64,000 nucleotides of DNA from Nitzschia sp. DOCU1 (lineage: Eukaryota; Bacillariophyta; Bacillariophyceae; Bacillariales; Bacillariaceae), in the NCBI GenBank assembly GCA_951394045.1, contig OX595992.1:930001-994000 (forward strand), read 5' to 3'. How positions within the stretch are numbered: position 1 is the first letter of the stretch; each line of letters opens with the position of its first letter. A program made the translations under genes and the position numbers. The notes beneath the pieces are model-generated. The model was not told the DNA's origin. It saw only the letters and a list, made by a program, of their open reading frames with translations, and ran no database searches. This document shows positions 10,126 to 18,741 of this stretch, piece after piece.

Positions 10126-13100
10126 CTAGCCGGGATGATCCGGCCAGAACTCAGACAGCTTGCGTTGTGACATCCGGGAGAAAGGTTGTGATGAGGTGGG
10201 TTGCTTCCGAGATCGGTAGACCGGAGTGGGACGATGTGGTCCGAATGGTGGGAGAGCGCGAAGATAAGAGGTGATGTGTGTAGGCCGTGTGGATTTGAGT
10301 GGATTGGGTATACGGGTGCGGATGCTGTTTCGGCGCGCAGTGCGAGACTTCCGAAATGCTGGCGGGGTCGGAACCTTGGGAAATATCATCGCAATCGAGG
10401 GTGTGTGGCGGATGGCTTCGAGGCGTGCTTCGTTGATGCTATACTTGATGAGTGGACGGTTGATGTGAATCCAATTCTGAATGGAGCGCAGAGGAAGTCT
10501 CAGGTGATCATCCACCGTATCATAAAAACGGTCGCGATCTTCCACTTGTACTTTGTCCTTCAAATTGTACAGACGACGCAATTCGCGTTCGACTTGTGCT
10601 TTCTCAGCTTGATATGAAGTGGCTCTATCATGTCCGTGTCGGTCTTCGTTACGACGAAGCCAGAGTTCGTGGCTCTTTTCAAAAAGAATACTGATCAAAG
10701 TCGTCAACCAGGACGCCTCGGAGGATGTGGGAGAATGACCGATCCGACGCCAGTAGTCGTGTTGGAGTTCCCTCCAGGTGTATGCAAACTTGCCCCGAAA
10801 AATTTGATCCCAGCCTAGGATGTTTTGGTAACGAATGGTTCGACGGAATGAGGGAGGATAATCGTCATAAGAAATACCGTCCCCGGATGGATGGAAGTAG
10901 AGTTGCATGCCAGAGCGGAGGAGGCGTAGAAGATCGGGGTCCAGAATGGAATCAAATTTGTGAACAACAAATAGAATCAGGTCCTTGCGCCATTGAGAGC
11001 GAGTATTATGAGGGCACTGGAAGAGGTGGTCATCGGTTTCATTTTCAGCAAGGCAGCTTGGGCAACGATGATCATACTTGGTATCCCGCTTATGGAGGCG
11101 GCCACCTGTGGGCAACTGGCAGAATGATAACTTCGTGAGGAATTTCCGCTTCTGCTGATGCCGCTTGGATGCTTGACTGAACGAGTCCCAATCAACGTAA
11201 TCCAGGAAACCTTCGGGCCAACCGAGTCGTTCGCGATAATATTGCACCAGCGGAGGCAGACTGGCAGCGGTGCGGAGGGTGGTTTCAATACGTCGGGTAA
11301 CAGTACGTCCGGCAATGGTGAGTTGCGCTCGCGTGAGTGGATCAAATGGGACTTCGAGGAAAGGCGTGCCGAAGGATTCCATCGCCTCAGTGCTAAGCTG
11401 GTCGGCCTCGATATTCAGCTGAACCTCCAATGGTAGAGATGACACTCGTACTCCCTTGTTGTCTTGGTGACCTTTGACGTGCTGGATCGAAGGAGGATCG
11501 GGATAAGCTTGGAATAGATGATGATTAGCGACCACCAAATCCCACTCGGAATCGAGGACGACGCGTTGTAACGCCAGGCGATAAGAGCAAACGTATAGTT
11601 GCTTCTTGATGAGGCCTTGATTGTCGCAGCGAAACTGAAGGGAGCCGGAAGGTAGCGGCTTCCCCACGAACTTGAAACCCAACTGGAGGAACAGATTCGC
11701 GGCCTTGGTGCCATAGTTTTCAGCGCGATAAGATTTTGGATCATGGCCGAAGGTGAGACCTTTACCACGTGCTAAACGGGCTTTGGAGGAGATCCTGGCA
11801 ATAACCCATCCGTAGCCGCCATATTCATCGGTTGCTCCACCATCAGTGACCAGCATAATATCAGATAAGTCAGTAATAGAGGAAACAAAGGAATAAATCT
11901 CGCCGTCCACGATTTCCCAGTGTTGTAGAAGGGAAGAAATATGATGCTCCTGTTGATCGATATACTCTTGAAAAGTGGAAGCCTCAGCAACAACGGAGGA
12001 GGGAGTAAGACCGAGGAAGGTGGCGGGAATCTGCAGTCCATCACGGATGGCGGAGTGTGGGACTGGGATACCGTCGGGACATGACTCGGATGAAAAACTG
12101 GGCTCTAATTGAAAAACCGATGGGCGGACGACGGTATGATGATGATATTTCCCATCCGCGAAGGTAACAAGGGACTGGTTGGCCGGGGAGTAGAGGACTG
12201 GCCAAGCGCGACGGAGAGAACCATTTGAGTGCAACCACCGCCCCAGGGGGAGGTGGAGCTTGCCTTGGGAGTCCGCCAAGATGCGTAGAAGCTTGCGCCA
12301 TTTCGCCCAATGGGGATCGGCAGGACGATCCTGTCGAGGCTCCAGAAGACGGGAGCGACAGTGATCAATGCCGGGGATCCCCCGATAGACTTCAGGTTGA
12401 ATAAATTTGCCATCCACAGTAGCAATATCAGAGAGAGTAAGTACCTCAAGGTACAGTCGACATGCATTGATAACACATAGCTCAGCATCGGTAAAGAACT
12501 GGATTTCGAGGGCAAAATCCATCAGATATACATCGCGTTCCCGCTGTAACGGTTGAACGCGAAAGTTGGCAATGGTAATGGACCCGTCAATTCGGGATAG
12601 AAAGCCTCGGAGAGATTTAATCCACAAGCCATCCAGGTACGGAATATCGTACGATGTGTCCTGCAGCAAAGGTCGGCCAACACCTGCCGTATACTGCAGA
12701 TTTTCCAACGTGATAATCGCAAGATCACCAGCCTGGCTTGCAAAAATTCGAAGATTGCGAAGTAGAATTTTTACCTGCAAAACGCCCTGTTCAACACGAA
12801 GATCAGGAAAGAACATGCCGCCAAAGCGACTGGGTCCAAACACCACGGCGCGAGGGAAGGTGCTAACGTAGTTCATCTTTTGGAGGGTCACGGAGACCAT
12901 GGATCGCTGGAGGTCGTCCAACTGCGATTCGGATAGATGTGCCACAGCCAAAGGATAACTGATGCTTGGGATGAAGAAGTTGTAGTAGAACGTCCAGGCT
13001 TCACTGTATCGGACAAAACTAGACGCCAGGGTGCGTGCATATTTCTTGGCCTTGGACAGTAAGTCCAGATATTGTGACTTCTGTGAGGATACCGGCGCTT

Positions 13101-16100
13101 GAAAGCTACCCAGAATCTTATGTGCTGTGCCAAACGAGAGCTGTTTTATCTGTGTCCGAACACCGGAGGAGTCATGGACTTCGAGTGGTGGGCCGAAAGT
13201 GCCAGGGCGAAGAACCGGTGCGCCTTTCGACGAGAAATTTATCCAGAGAAGATGATAGTAGCATTTGGATAATTCGAGGTCGCCCCCGCTTGCGTAAAGC
13301 AGGTCTCGCCAAAGTTGTGCGTCATGGGTTGCATTCCCAATTAACTCATCCAATGTCGTATCCCGAGTACCTGACGCCGAGTTGTTGTTATCATCAACAA
13401 ATCCCACCATACCAAGTTTCAACTGTTTGCCCGAGTCCACCGTGGAGTAATGAGCACCGTGACAGTATTGATCGTACACGTCAAAAAGTACCGAGCTGGT
13501 GAATCCCCAGGCAGGGGGAGAAGACGTGCTGCCTTGTCCATTACCGAAGACTGGATTATCCCCGGAATGAGAATATGAAGATTCCGAAACTCCAAGGGTA
13601 GTTTTAATGAAGTATTTCGCAAATTCGAGAAAATCGCCTTGTACTTGTGCCACCGTTGCCTGCAAACCAAAGGATCGAGCGATGAGGGTAGTGATGTAAG
13701 CGAGCATCCGATCGTAACATGAGGTTGCGTCATTGTTGAATTTGAGATGAGGCCACCGAGTCGCAAACACATAATCATACTGCAGGATCTCGATAAAGAC
13801 TGGGTCAAGTGCTTGGCGGCCGGGCCGCGATCCGTAGCAACCAGCATTCAGGAGGTCGTGCTCTTCAGCGTAGTGTAGGAGATCGCGAAATTTTATCCCA
13901 AAGAAAGCATTGAGCGTGGCTTCGTAGAGATGAATAACACGAAGACGATGAAGGTAAGGTTGCCCCGGTTCTTTCTCGATCATAGCAGTCACCACTCTCT
14001 TCCATAAATCAAAGCAGTAGCCTCGTTTTTCAGCAAAACTCAACGTTGCAAAGTGTGCATCCCAAAGTTCACGTCGCGCATTCATGAACCGCTCAAATTG
14101 AATTGGATCAGTGGTCGGATCGAGTCCTGACGGTCGAAATAGAGCATGGTAGTGACTCAGATGACGGCCAGAGGGGGATGTCGTGGTGCGTTCGTCCCAT
14201 AGTTTGAATTTTTTAATCATTTCTTCTCGGGTTAATCGATGTTGCCGTTCAGGGACACGGCGTTGGCAGGCCCGAAGGATCCGTTGTGCATGGATATCCG
14301 ACGTTAACAAAGATACATCGAATTCACCGTCAAGAATTGACTCTGCGGTGTCTGACGTGGCGCTCCAACTCAGTGCGTCGGCAACACTCGGGTCAGCCAG
14401 AGGCGTGCCGTGTGCCTGTCCGAAATGAGCATAATTCCGCCGCAGTAAAGTGTCTTCTATATCCGAGGGATCTTGGACGAGGCGCCAAAGAGAGGGGTCG
14501 TCTCGTGGGACAGTTTTGGGGTCAGCAGAAGGATCGCGAGGGACCTTAAGAACGGTGATGCCGCTGGATTGACGGGTTTTCACAGACGGGATGCGCTGGT
14601 ACATATTCTTCATTTCCTGTGCCTTGAGGTATTGTGCTTCCAGCTTGGCTGGATCTTTGTCGGGAAACTCCTTTTTCAAGGCCTCGATACGAAGTTGGTG
14701 GTACGCATCCTTCTTGTCTTTCGCTTGACGAGCCGCCTGCCGACATTCCTGACGTACTCGACGGATGGCCTTAACAGTATCTTCATAGGTCTCTGGGAGC
14801 TCAATCGGTTTTTGAAGTTTGGCTTGACGACGGTGGATTTGGGAAGACATATCCCACCCAGTGCGCATCTGTGACAGATGGCGTTTAAGAATGTGAAGTT
14901 TTGTCATGGCGGTGTGTACTTCTAATGTCCACGGGAGGCGCTGGTAATTCCGACATTTAAGTTCCGCTTGTAGCATGCCTCGGAGTAAGTCTTTCTCAAC
15001 GGTTTCAGCGAGTTCGGGATCAACATCATCATCGTTCAACAATCTTTTTGCACGTTCATATACTCGATGGAGCTGGCAGTATTCGTCGAGAGCAAATACG
15101 TACTTTATGAGGATAGGTGGAACATCGGTACGAACATGCCGTTGTGATGGATTGGCGATGGGAACCGGGGCGCGATCAAAAATGCCAGGCAGCCGGAGAT
15201 CAACAAAGAGGCCGCGGTGGTCGGAGAAGATCCGATGATTGAAAGGTTCAATGCCACCGGCTTTTAGATGGGGAAGGAGGCGTTCTGACGCAAAAATATA
15301 ATCAACTCGCTTGACACCGCGAGAGTATGTAGGCGTCTCGCCCTGCAGACCGTGAAGGTAAAGGTGACAATCCGATAGATGGCCTGCGTCCAAAATACGT
15401 TGTAGGCCTTGGGTATTCTCGCCGGTTTCTTCATTGAAATCTCCCATAAGAATTATGTCATGGCCTTGTTGACGCAGGCGCTCAACATAGGCAGAGAGAT
15501 CCTGAATAAAGATTGCACGGGGATTGGGATCGCGGTATCCGGCCTGTCGGAGTAAGGAACGTTGTTGCTCATAATATGTCGTATCACCATGATCACCAGA
15601 TTCCTGAACAGCTTGATAGGCCACAATGAGATGTACTTCTCTGTTGTCACGACCAAGGAGACTGATACTGCACCAGCGGCCATATGGATCGCTAAACTGT
15701 GAACGGACACGGCCAACGAGGCAATCTGTAACGCCTAAGAGTAATCCGCCTGGCTTGTCAGGACCGTGAAATGGGATTTCGGATTCTCCGAATTGGATCT
15801 TGCAATGGTCCCAGGTGGACCGTTTGTATCGATAGAACAATTCCTTGGTAGACCGATGGAGTGTGTTCAACTTCGTTTCAGCAAAGGCAAATGCGTCGGC
15901 TCGAATTTCACTCATGTGGCAGAACAAGTCACCGATATCCACACCGTCATCACCGAGGCGTATGCCATTGACGTTTTGGAAATAAATGCGAATCGCTTGT
16001 GATTTCCAGCGATCCAGGCCCTCAGCCATAAGGTCCTTGCCTTCGTCGTCCATCGACAGTAGTTCATCAAGATCGTGGCCGTAAGGATGATTAGATTTAA

Positions 16101-16248
16101 GGTTTTCGTAACGTAGGAGGGCAGGAGAGCGTTGACGGTTGCGGAGGATCGTGCGGGGAGTGGGAGGTGGGAGAGAGGGAGTGGGATGATATTTGATGCG
16201 ACGGAGGGAGCGTGGCCTGGTTTGAGTGTCGTGTGGATTCGGAGTCAT
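10126..16248 (-). CDS. LINE ORF2: endonuclease, reverse transcriptase, RNase H, zinc knuckle
   Basis: 2040-aa polyprotein that nicks the target and copies the element RNA there. In order: APE/EEP endonuclease (about 85-350) with QNVNG, AETK, GDFNEE, VDYIF and SDHRG; a Lys/Arg/Gln-rich linker; reverse transcriptase with motif A NNDATSCYDRM, motif B GNGQGSTSSPP and motif C GFVDDNN near residue 950 (FVDD instead of the common YxDD); RNase H with TDGGA near 1467, RAEN, CDNQ and EADQ near 1615, keeping the D-E-D-D residues; then a C-x2-C-x8-H-x4-C knuckle (CPSCLAENETDDHLFQC) near 1727. The C-terminus is basic and Pro-rich. ATG 16248 overlaps the ORF1 stop as ATGA. No stop or frameshift was seen. 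Confidence 0.95.
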   Translation of the reverse strand: MTPNPHDTQTRPRSLRRIKYHPTPSLPPPTPRTILRNRQRSPALLRYENLKSNHPYGHDLDELLSMDDEGKDLMAEGLDRWKSQAIRIYFQNVNGIRLGDDGVDIGDLFCHMSEIRADAFAFAETKLNTLHRSTKELFYRYKRSTWDHCKIQFGESEIPFHGPDKPGGLLLGVTDCLVGRVRSQFSDPYGRWCSISLLGRDNREVHLIVAYQAVQESGDHGDTTYYEQQRSLLRQAGYRDPNPRAIFIQDLSAYVERLRQQGHDIILMGDFNEETGENTQGLQRILDAGHLSDCHLYLHGLQGETPTYSRGVKRVDYIFASERLLPHLKAGGIEPFNHRIFSDHRGLFVDLRLPGIFDRAPVPIANPSQRHVRTDVPPILIKYVFALDEYCQLHRVYERAKRLLNDDDVDPELAETVEKDLLRGMLQAELKCRNYQRLPWTLEVHTAMTKLHILKRHLSQMRTGWDMSSQIHRRQAKLQKPIELPETYEDTVKAIRRVRQECRQAARQAKDKKDAYHQLRIEALKKEFPDKDPAKLEAQYLKAQEMKNMYQRIPSVKTRQSSGITVLKVPRDPSADPKTVPRDDPSLWRLVQDPSDIEDTLLRRNYAHFGQAHGTPLADPSVADALSWSATSDTAESILDGEFDVSLLTSDIHAQRILRACQRRVPERQHRLTREEMIKKFKLWDERTTTSPSGRHLSHYHALFRPSGLDPTTDPIQFERFMNARRELWDAHFATLSFAEKRGYCFDLWKRVVTAMIEKEPGQPYLHRLRVIHLYEATLNAFFGIKFRDLLHYAEEHDLLNAGCYGSRPGRQALDPVFIEILQYDYVFATRWPHLKFNNDATSCYDRMLAYITTLIARSFGLQATVAQVQGDFLEFAKYFIKTTLGVSESSYSHSGDNPVFGNGQGSTSSPPAWGFTSSVLFDVYDQYCHGAHYSTVDSGKQLKLGMVGFVDDNNNSASGTRDTTLDELIGNATHDAQLWRDLLYASGGDLELSKCYYHLLWINFSSKGAPVLRPGTFGPPLEVHDSSGVRTQIKQLSFGTAHKILGSFQAPVSSQKSQYLDLLSKAKKYARTLASSFVRYSEAWTFYYNFFIPSISYPLAVAHLSESQLDDLQRSMVSVTLQKMNYVSTFPRAVVFGPSRFGGMFFPDLRVEQGVLQVKILLRNLRIFASQAGDLAIITLENLQYTAGVGRPLLQDTSYDIPYLDGLWIKSLRGFLSRIDGSITIANFRVQPLQRERDVYLMDFALEIQFFTDAELCVINACRLYLEVLTLSDIATVDGKFIQPEVYRGIPGIDHCRSRLLEPRQDRPADPHWAKWRKLLRILADSQGKLHLPLGRWLHSNGSLRRAWPVLYSPANQSLVTFADGKYHHHTVVRPSVFQLEPSFSSESCPDGIPVPHSAIRDGLQIPATFLGLTPSSVVAEASTFQEYIDQQEHHISSLLQHWEIVDGEIYSFVSSITDLSDIMLVTDGGATDEYGGYGWVIARISSKARLARGKGLTFGHDPKSYRAENYGTKAANLFLQLGFKFVGKPLPSGSLQFRCDNQGLIKKQLYVCSYRLALQRVVLDSEWDLVVANHHLFQAYPDPPSIQHVKGHQDNKGVRVSSLPLEVQLNIEADQLSTEAMESFGTPFLEVPFDPLTRAQLTIAGRTVTRRIETTLRTAASLPPLVQYYRERLGWPEGFLDYVDWDSFSQASKRHQQKRKFLTKLSFCQLPTGGRLHKRDTKYDHRCPSCLAENETDDHLFQCPHNTRSQWRKDLILFVVHKFDSILDPDLLRLLRSGMQLYFHPSGDGISYDDYPPSFRRTIRYQNILGWDQIFRGKFAYTWRELQHDYWRRIGHSPTSSEASWLTTLISILFEKSHELWLRRNEDRHGHDRATSYQAEKAQVERELRRLYNLKDKVQVEDRDRFYDTVDDHLRLPLRSIQNWIHINRPLIKYSINEARLEAIRHTPSIAMIFPKVPTPPAFRKSRTARRNSIRTRIPNPLKSTRPTHITSYLRALPPFGPHRPTPVYRSRKQPTSSQPFSRMSQRKLSEFWPDHPG

Positions 16249-18044
16249 TTTTTAGGATTGTCGGGTACCACCGGGGCTTCATCCATAGCAGTATCCGCAG
16301 AAGGCTTCGGGGAGTGCACATTGGCAGGACGCTTGGCTGGAGTTAGATCTCGAGGCACCGGAGACCCAAAGGGTTGAGTTGGAGGGGGACCCATAACGTG
16401 ACTAATCAAGGCTGTCATCATTTCGGTCTGCTTGCCCATAAAGTCTATCATGCGCTTGTTGGCTTCCTCTTGACGGCTCACCACCGTGTCGAGCATGCTG
16501 ACGACCGTAGATAAATCCCCAGAGGCGATGCTTTTGGGAACCGATTGTCCCGTAGTCGACAACCCAGAGACGGACGGTCCATCGTAGGTGGAAGGATGGG
16601 TCCCAGAAGGAGTCCCAGACACAACTGAATGCCCAGAAGAAATAACAGCTGTAGAGTCAGCGGGCCCTCCATCCGGATGGGATACGCTACTGAAATCAAA
16701 TACCAATTTAGGTCGACGGTTCCATGCATTGTCTTCGGTCGTGGCGGCCGGGCCACTTGGACGGCTGGACGTACTCGAGTCCTTGAGCATTTTTCGCAGA
16801 GTGGTGACTTTCGACTCCATGTCCTTAGTGAGTGACGCTGAGAAAGCCAAACTGGGGTATCGGCCGTAGTGGGTGAGGTACTCTTGTCCAAGAAAACTTG
16901 GGAACTGTTCACGGAAAAATTTCGTGAGTTCTTGTTGCAACGCGTTAAAATTATCGTCCTTAACGATAAAGATATAGCGGCCCGTGCGAGAGGAACTGTC
17001 GGTTGCCTCAATGTTTTCCACGAGAGAGCTGGACATGAAGTATTCTGACATTGTGCCGTTATATTTCAATCCGCTGGTCGACATGTCCCAGATGGAGGGA
17101 TGGAAGTTAACAACGGTAAGGCCTCGAAGCTTGAGAGTCACGTCGTTGTTGTGCATGAGGAGCTCGCGATATTCTGCCGGGCTGGCGGCCAGATGGAATC
17201 CGTAAGGTACGATGTGGTAGCCAAGCACCGTGAAGGGAATGCGAACAATGAGACTGCCAATCAGTTTCCGAAATTTCTGAACACAGCATAAAGCAACCAC
17301 ATCCGAGCCGACCCTTGAGTCACCATTGCCAAATTGCATCAGACGTTTCGTCGCAAACACCTCGGGAATGAGCGCACCCACACCCCCCACCTTGTCGAGT
17401 TCTTCTTGTTCTTCTTCAGTGAGAGTTAATTCCGACAGAGCGTTGTTCAACCTAGCAGTCACAGAAACTTTATGTGTCATATCAGGATGTGCACCACTGA
17501 GCCATCCGACCACCACCGTCTGTTCCCCTTTGAGATCATCACCGTCAATCCACAGGTTGTGAATTTGCAGATACGGAATCAGTTTCTTCTTAATCGTCAG
17601 AATACTGGTGTCGGAAATGGTGCAGTGAGTTACCGTAATGATAATCTGTTTCGTGCTACGGGATTTGGTCTCTTTGCGATGAAAGAAAGCCCGATGTTCC
17701 GGGTCGGTAGAAGGAAAATCATCCAGCGAACAAAAACTCTTGGGTTTTGGATCCGAAGTTTCGTTTGTTGGGAGATAGTAGACTTCTCCTGTAGCAATTT
17801 CAGCAATCTTAGAAAGAAGTTCACGATGCTTTGCGGCAAGATTAAACGTAGAATCTGCTTGGCCAGCAGACACGCGAAACGACACGCTGAACGTAGTTTT
17901 GCCCTCCTGCGCCTTTAAAACGGTCGTTGTCGCCCGGGCTTTCAAGATGCTCCGTACGGCAGGGGAAACGGGAGCCTTAGAAGTGGGAGTCACCTGCTGA
18001 GGTGCTCCGGTACTGGTAGAAACGGGGTTTGAAGTTCCCGTCAT
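16245..18044 (-). CDS. LINE ORF1 protein
   Basis: 599-aa protein upstream of ORF2, by position the RNA-binding/chaperone partner of the element. ATG 18044 lies 85 bp from the 5' end and the TGA at 16247-16245 overlaps the ORF2 ATG. I see no zinc knuckle and no clear RRM; the only knuckle of the element is at the ORF2 C-terminus. The N-terminus is Ser/Thr/Pro-rich, the middle looks folded (LTIKKKLIPYLQIHNLWIDG, LIVRIPFTVLGYHIVPYGF), a short helical segment (SRQEEANKRMIDFMGKQ) sits near the end, and the tail is Pro-rich. The function is inferred from position only. Confidence 0.85.
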   Translation of the reverse strand: MTGTSNPVSTSTGAPQQVTPTSKAPVSPAVRSILKARATTTVLKAQEGKTTFSVSFRVSAGQADSTFNLAAKHRELLSKIAEIATGEVYYLPTNETSDPKPKSFCSLDDFPSTDPEHRAFFHRKETKSRSTKQIIITVTHCTISDTSILTIKKKLIPYLQIHNLWIDGDDLKGEQTVVVGWLSGAHPDMTHKVSVTARLNNALSELTLTEEEQEELDKVGGVGALIPEVFATKRLMQFGNGDSRVGSDVVALCCVQKFRKLIGSLIVRIPFTVLGYHIVPYGFHLAASPAEYRELLMHNNDVTLKLRGLTVVNFHPSIWDMSTSGLKYNGTMSEYFMSSSLVENIEATDSSSRTGRYIFIVKDDNFNALQQELTKFFREQFPSFLGQEYLTHYGRYPSLAFSASLTKDMESKVTTLRKMLKDSSTSSRPSGPAATTEDNAWNRRPKLVFDFSSVSHPDGGPADSTAVISSGHSVVSGTPSGTHPSTYDGPSVSGLSTTGQSVPKSIASGDLSTVVSMLDTVVSRQEEANKRMIDFMGKQTEMMTALISHVMGPPPTQPFGSPVPRDLTPAKRPANVHSPKPSADTAMDEAPVVPDNPKK

Positions 18045-18092
18045 GGTCGAAAAAAGGTGCGTAAAGGTAAAGGTGAGAATCCTACGGCTAAA

Positions 18093-18111
18093 AATTTAGC
18101 TTTTCTAAATT
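18093..18111 (-). other. Hairpin in the LINE 5' UTR
   Basis: aatttag-cttttct-type inverted repeat: two perfect 7-nt arms (18093-18099 and 18105-18111) around a 5-nt loop, upstream of ORF1. Role unknown. Confidence 0.5.
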
Positions 18112-18129
18112 CGTCGTTCGAAGAATTCT

Positions 18130-18147
18130 GGTTGACGTCAACGACAA
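18130..18147 (+). repeat. Target-site duplication, right copy (18 bp)
   Basis: Exact copy of 9988-10005, immediately followed by the continuation of the interrupted LRR reading frame. Confidence 0.95.
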
Positions 18148-18400
18148 CATGTACGAATGCCACAAAATTCGATTCGAAACGGCGCTCAACAAAGGTGGAA
18201 GGCGGGCATTGCACGAACATCTCCCACTTTCGCTTTGGCCGCTGGTTCTGGAGCGAGTGAACAGACTAGACTTTGACGACAGCGAAGTTACAATGGTGGG
18301 GTTCTCCTTCGACTTGGAGGTAACCTCCTATCAACGGGACGTGTTGCACTTCTTGCTACGCGGCCCGGCCTTGTTCGAAGGCGCCGTCTGCTCCAATTAA
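18148..18400 (+). pseudogene. Displaced 3' end of the LRR gene
   Basis: In-frame continuation of the gene starting at 8981. The sequence (ALNKGGRRALHEHLP, then LSLWPLVLERVNRLDFD) is the short non-LRR C-terminal cap seen in diatom LRR proteins after the last repeat. It ends with the native TAA at 18398-18400. An ATG at 18149 would give 83 aa if transcribed from the element, but its natural role is as the tail of the split protein. Confidence 0.85.
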
Positions 18401-18741
18401 GTTTTGCTTTTGTGCTAAGAGTCTCAGATCCCATTTTTCTTTAGCAACAACTTTTTTGAATTTACAAATTCTATGTATTTTTTAAAATAATAATGATGGG
18501 GAAGAGCCTGCTTCTTCCCGGCGGGACGAGTTCTTAGCCAGTAGCGACTCGAACAAATAATAAAATGTATGCCTTAACGTGCGAAGAACAATCCATCCAT
18601 CCTTCCATCCGTCCACCTCCATTCCAGGCCAATTCCACAAAATTGCCTCGTATGTCCACGTTCTTCCGAATTTCCAAACTGTGATGTATTCTTAAACATT
18701 CTCCCTGTAACTGTATCTCGTCTATGATGTGTTGTGATTTT
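18401..18741. other. Convergent 3' intergenic region
   Basis: AT-rich (tttttaaaataataatg near 18480) between the LRR gene end and the PSP1-gene end; probably 3' UTRs and polyadenylation signals. No gene seen. Confidence 0.4.

Larger units (their letters stand above)
10006..18129 (-). mobile_element. Full-length non-LTR retrotransposon (LINE), 8.1 kb, inserted antisense in the LRR gene
   Basis: Bounded by exact 18-bp direct repeats and no terminal repeats. Read on the minus strand it has an 85-bp 5' UTR (18129-18045), ORF1, ORF2, a 120-bp 3' UTR and a short TTTG-type tail (about three copies, next to 10006). Both ORFs are uninterrupted over about 7.9 kb and the target-site copies are identical, so the insertion is probably young and the element may be competent. 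It has APE-type endonuclease, reverse transcriptase, RNase H and a C-terminal zinc knuckle. Motifs resemble the diatom LINE families with GFVDD in the reverse transcriptase; clade assignment would need a tree. Confidence 0.95.

Noticed and set aside
10126..18044. LTR retrotransposon or integrated virus
   Set aside because: No long terminal repeats, protease or integrase; endonuclease-RT-RNase H order and 18-bp target duplication indicate a non-LTR element.
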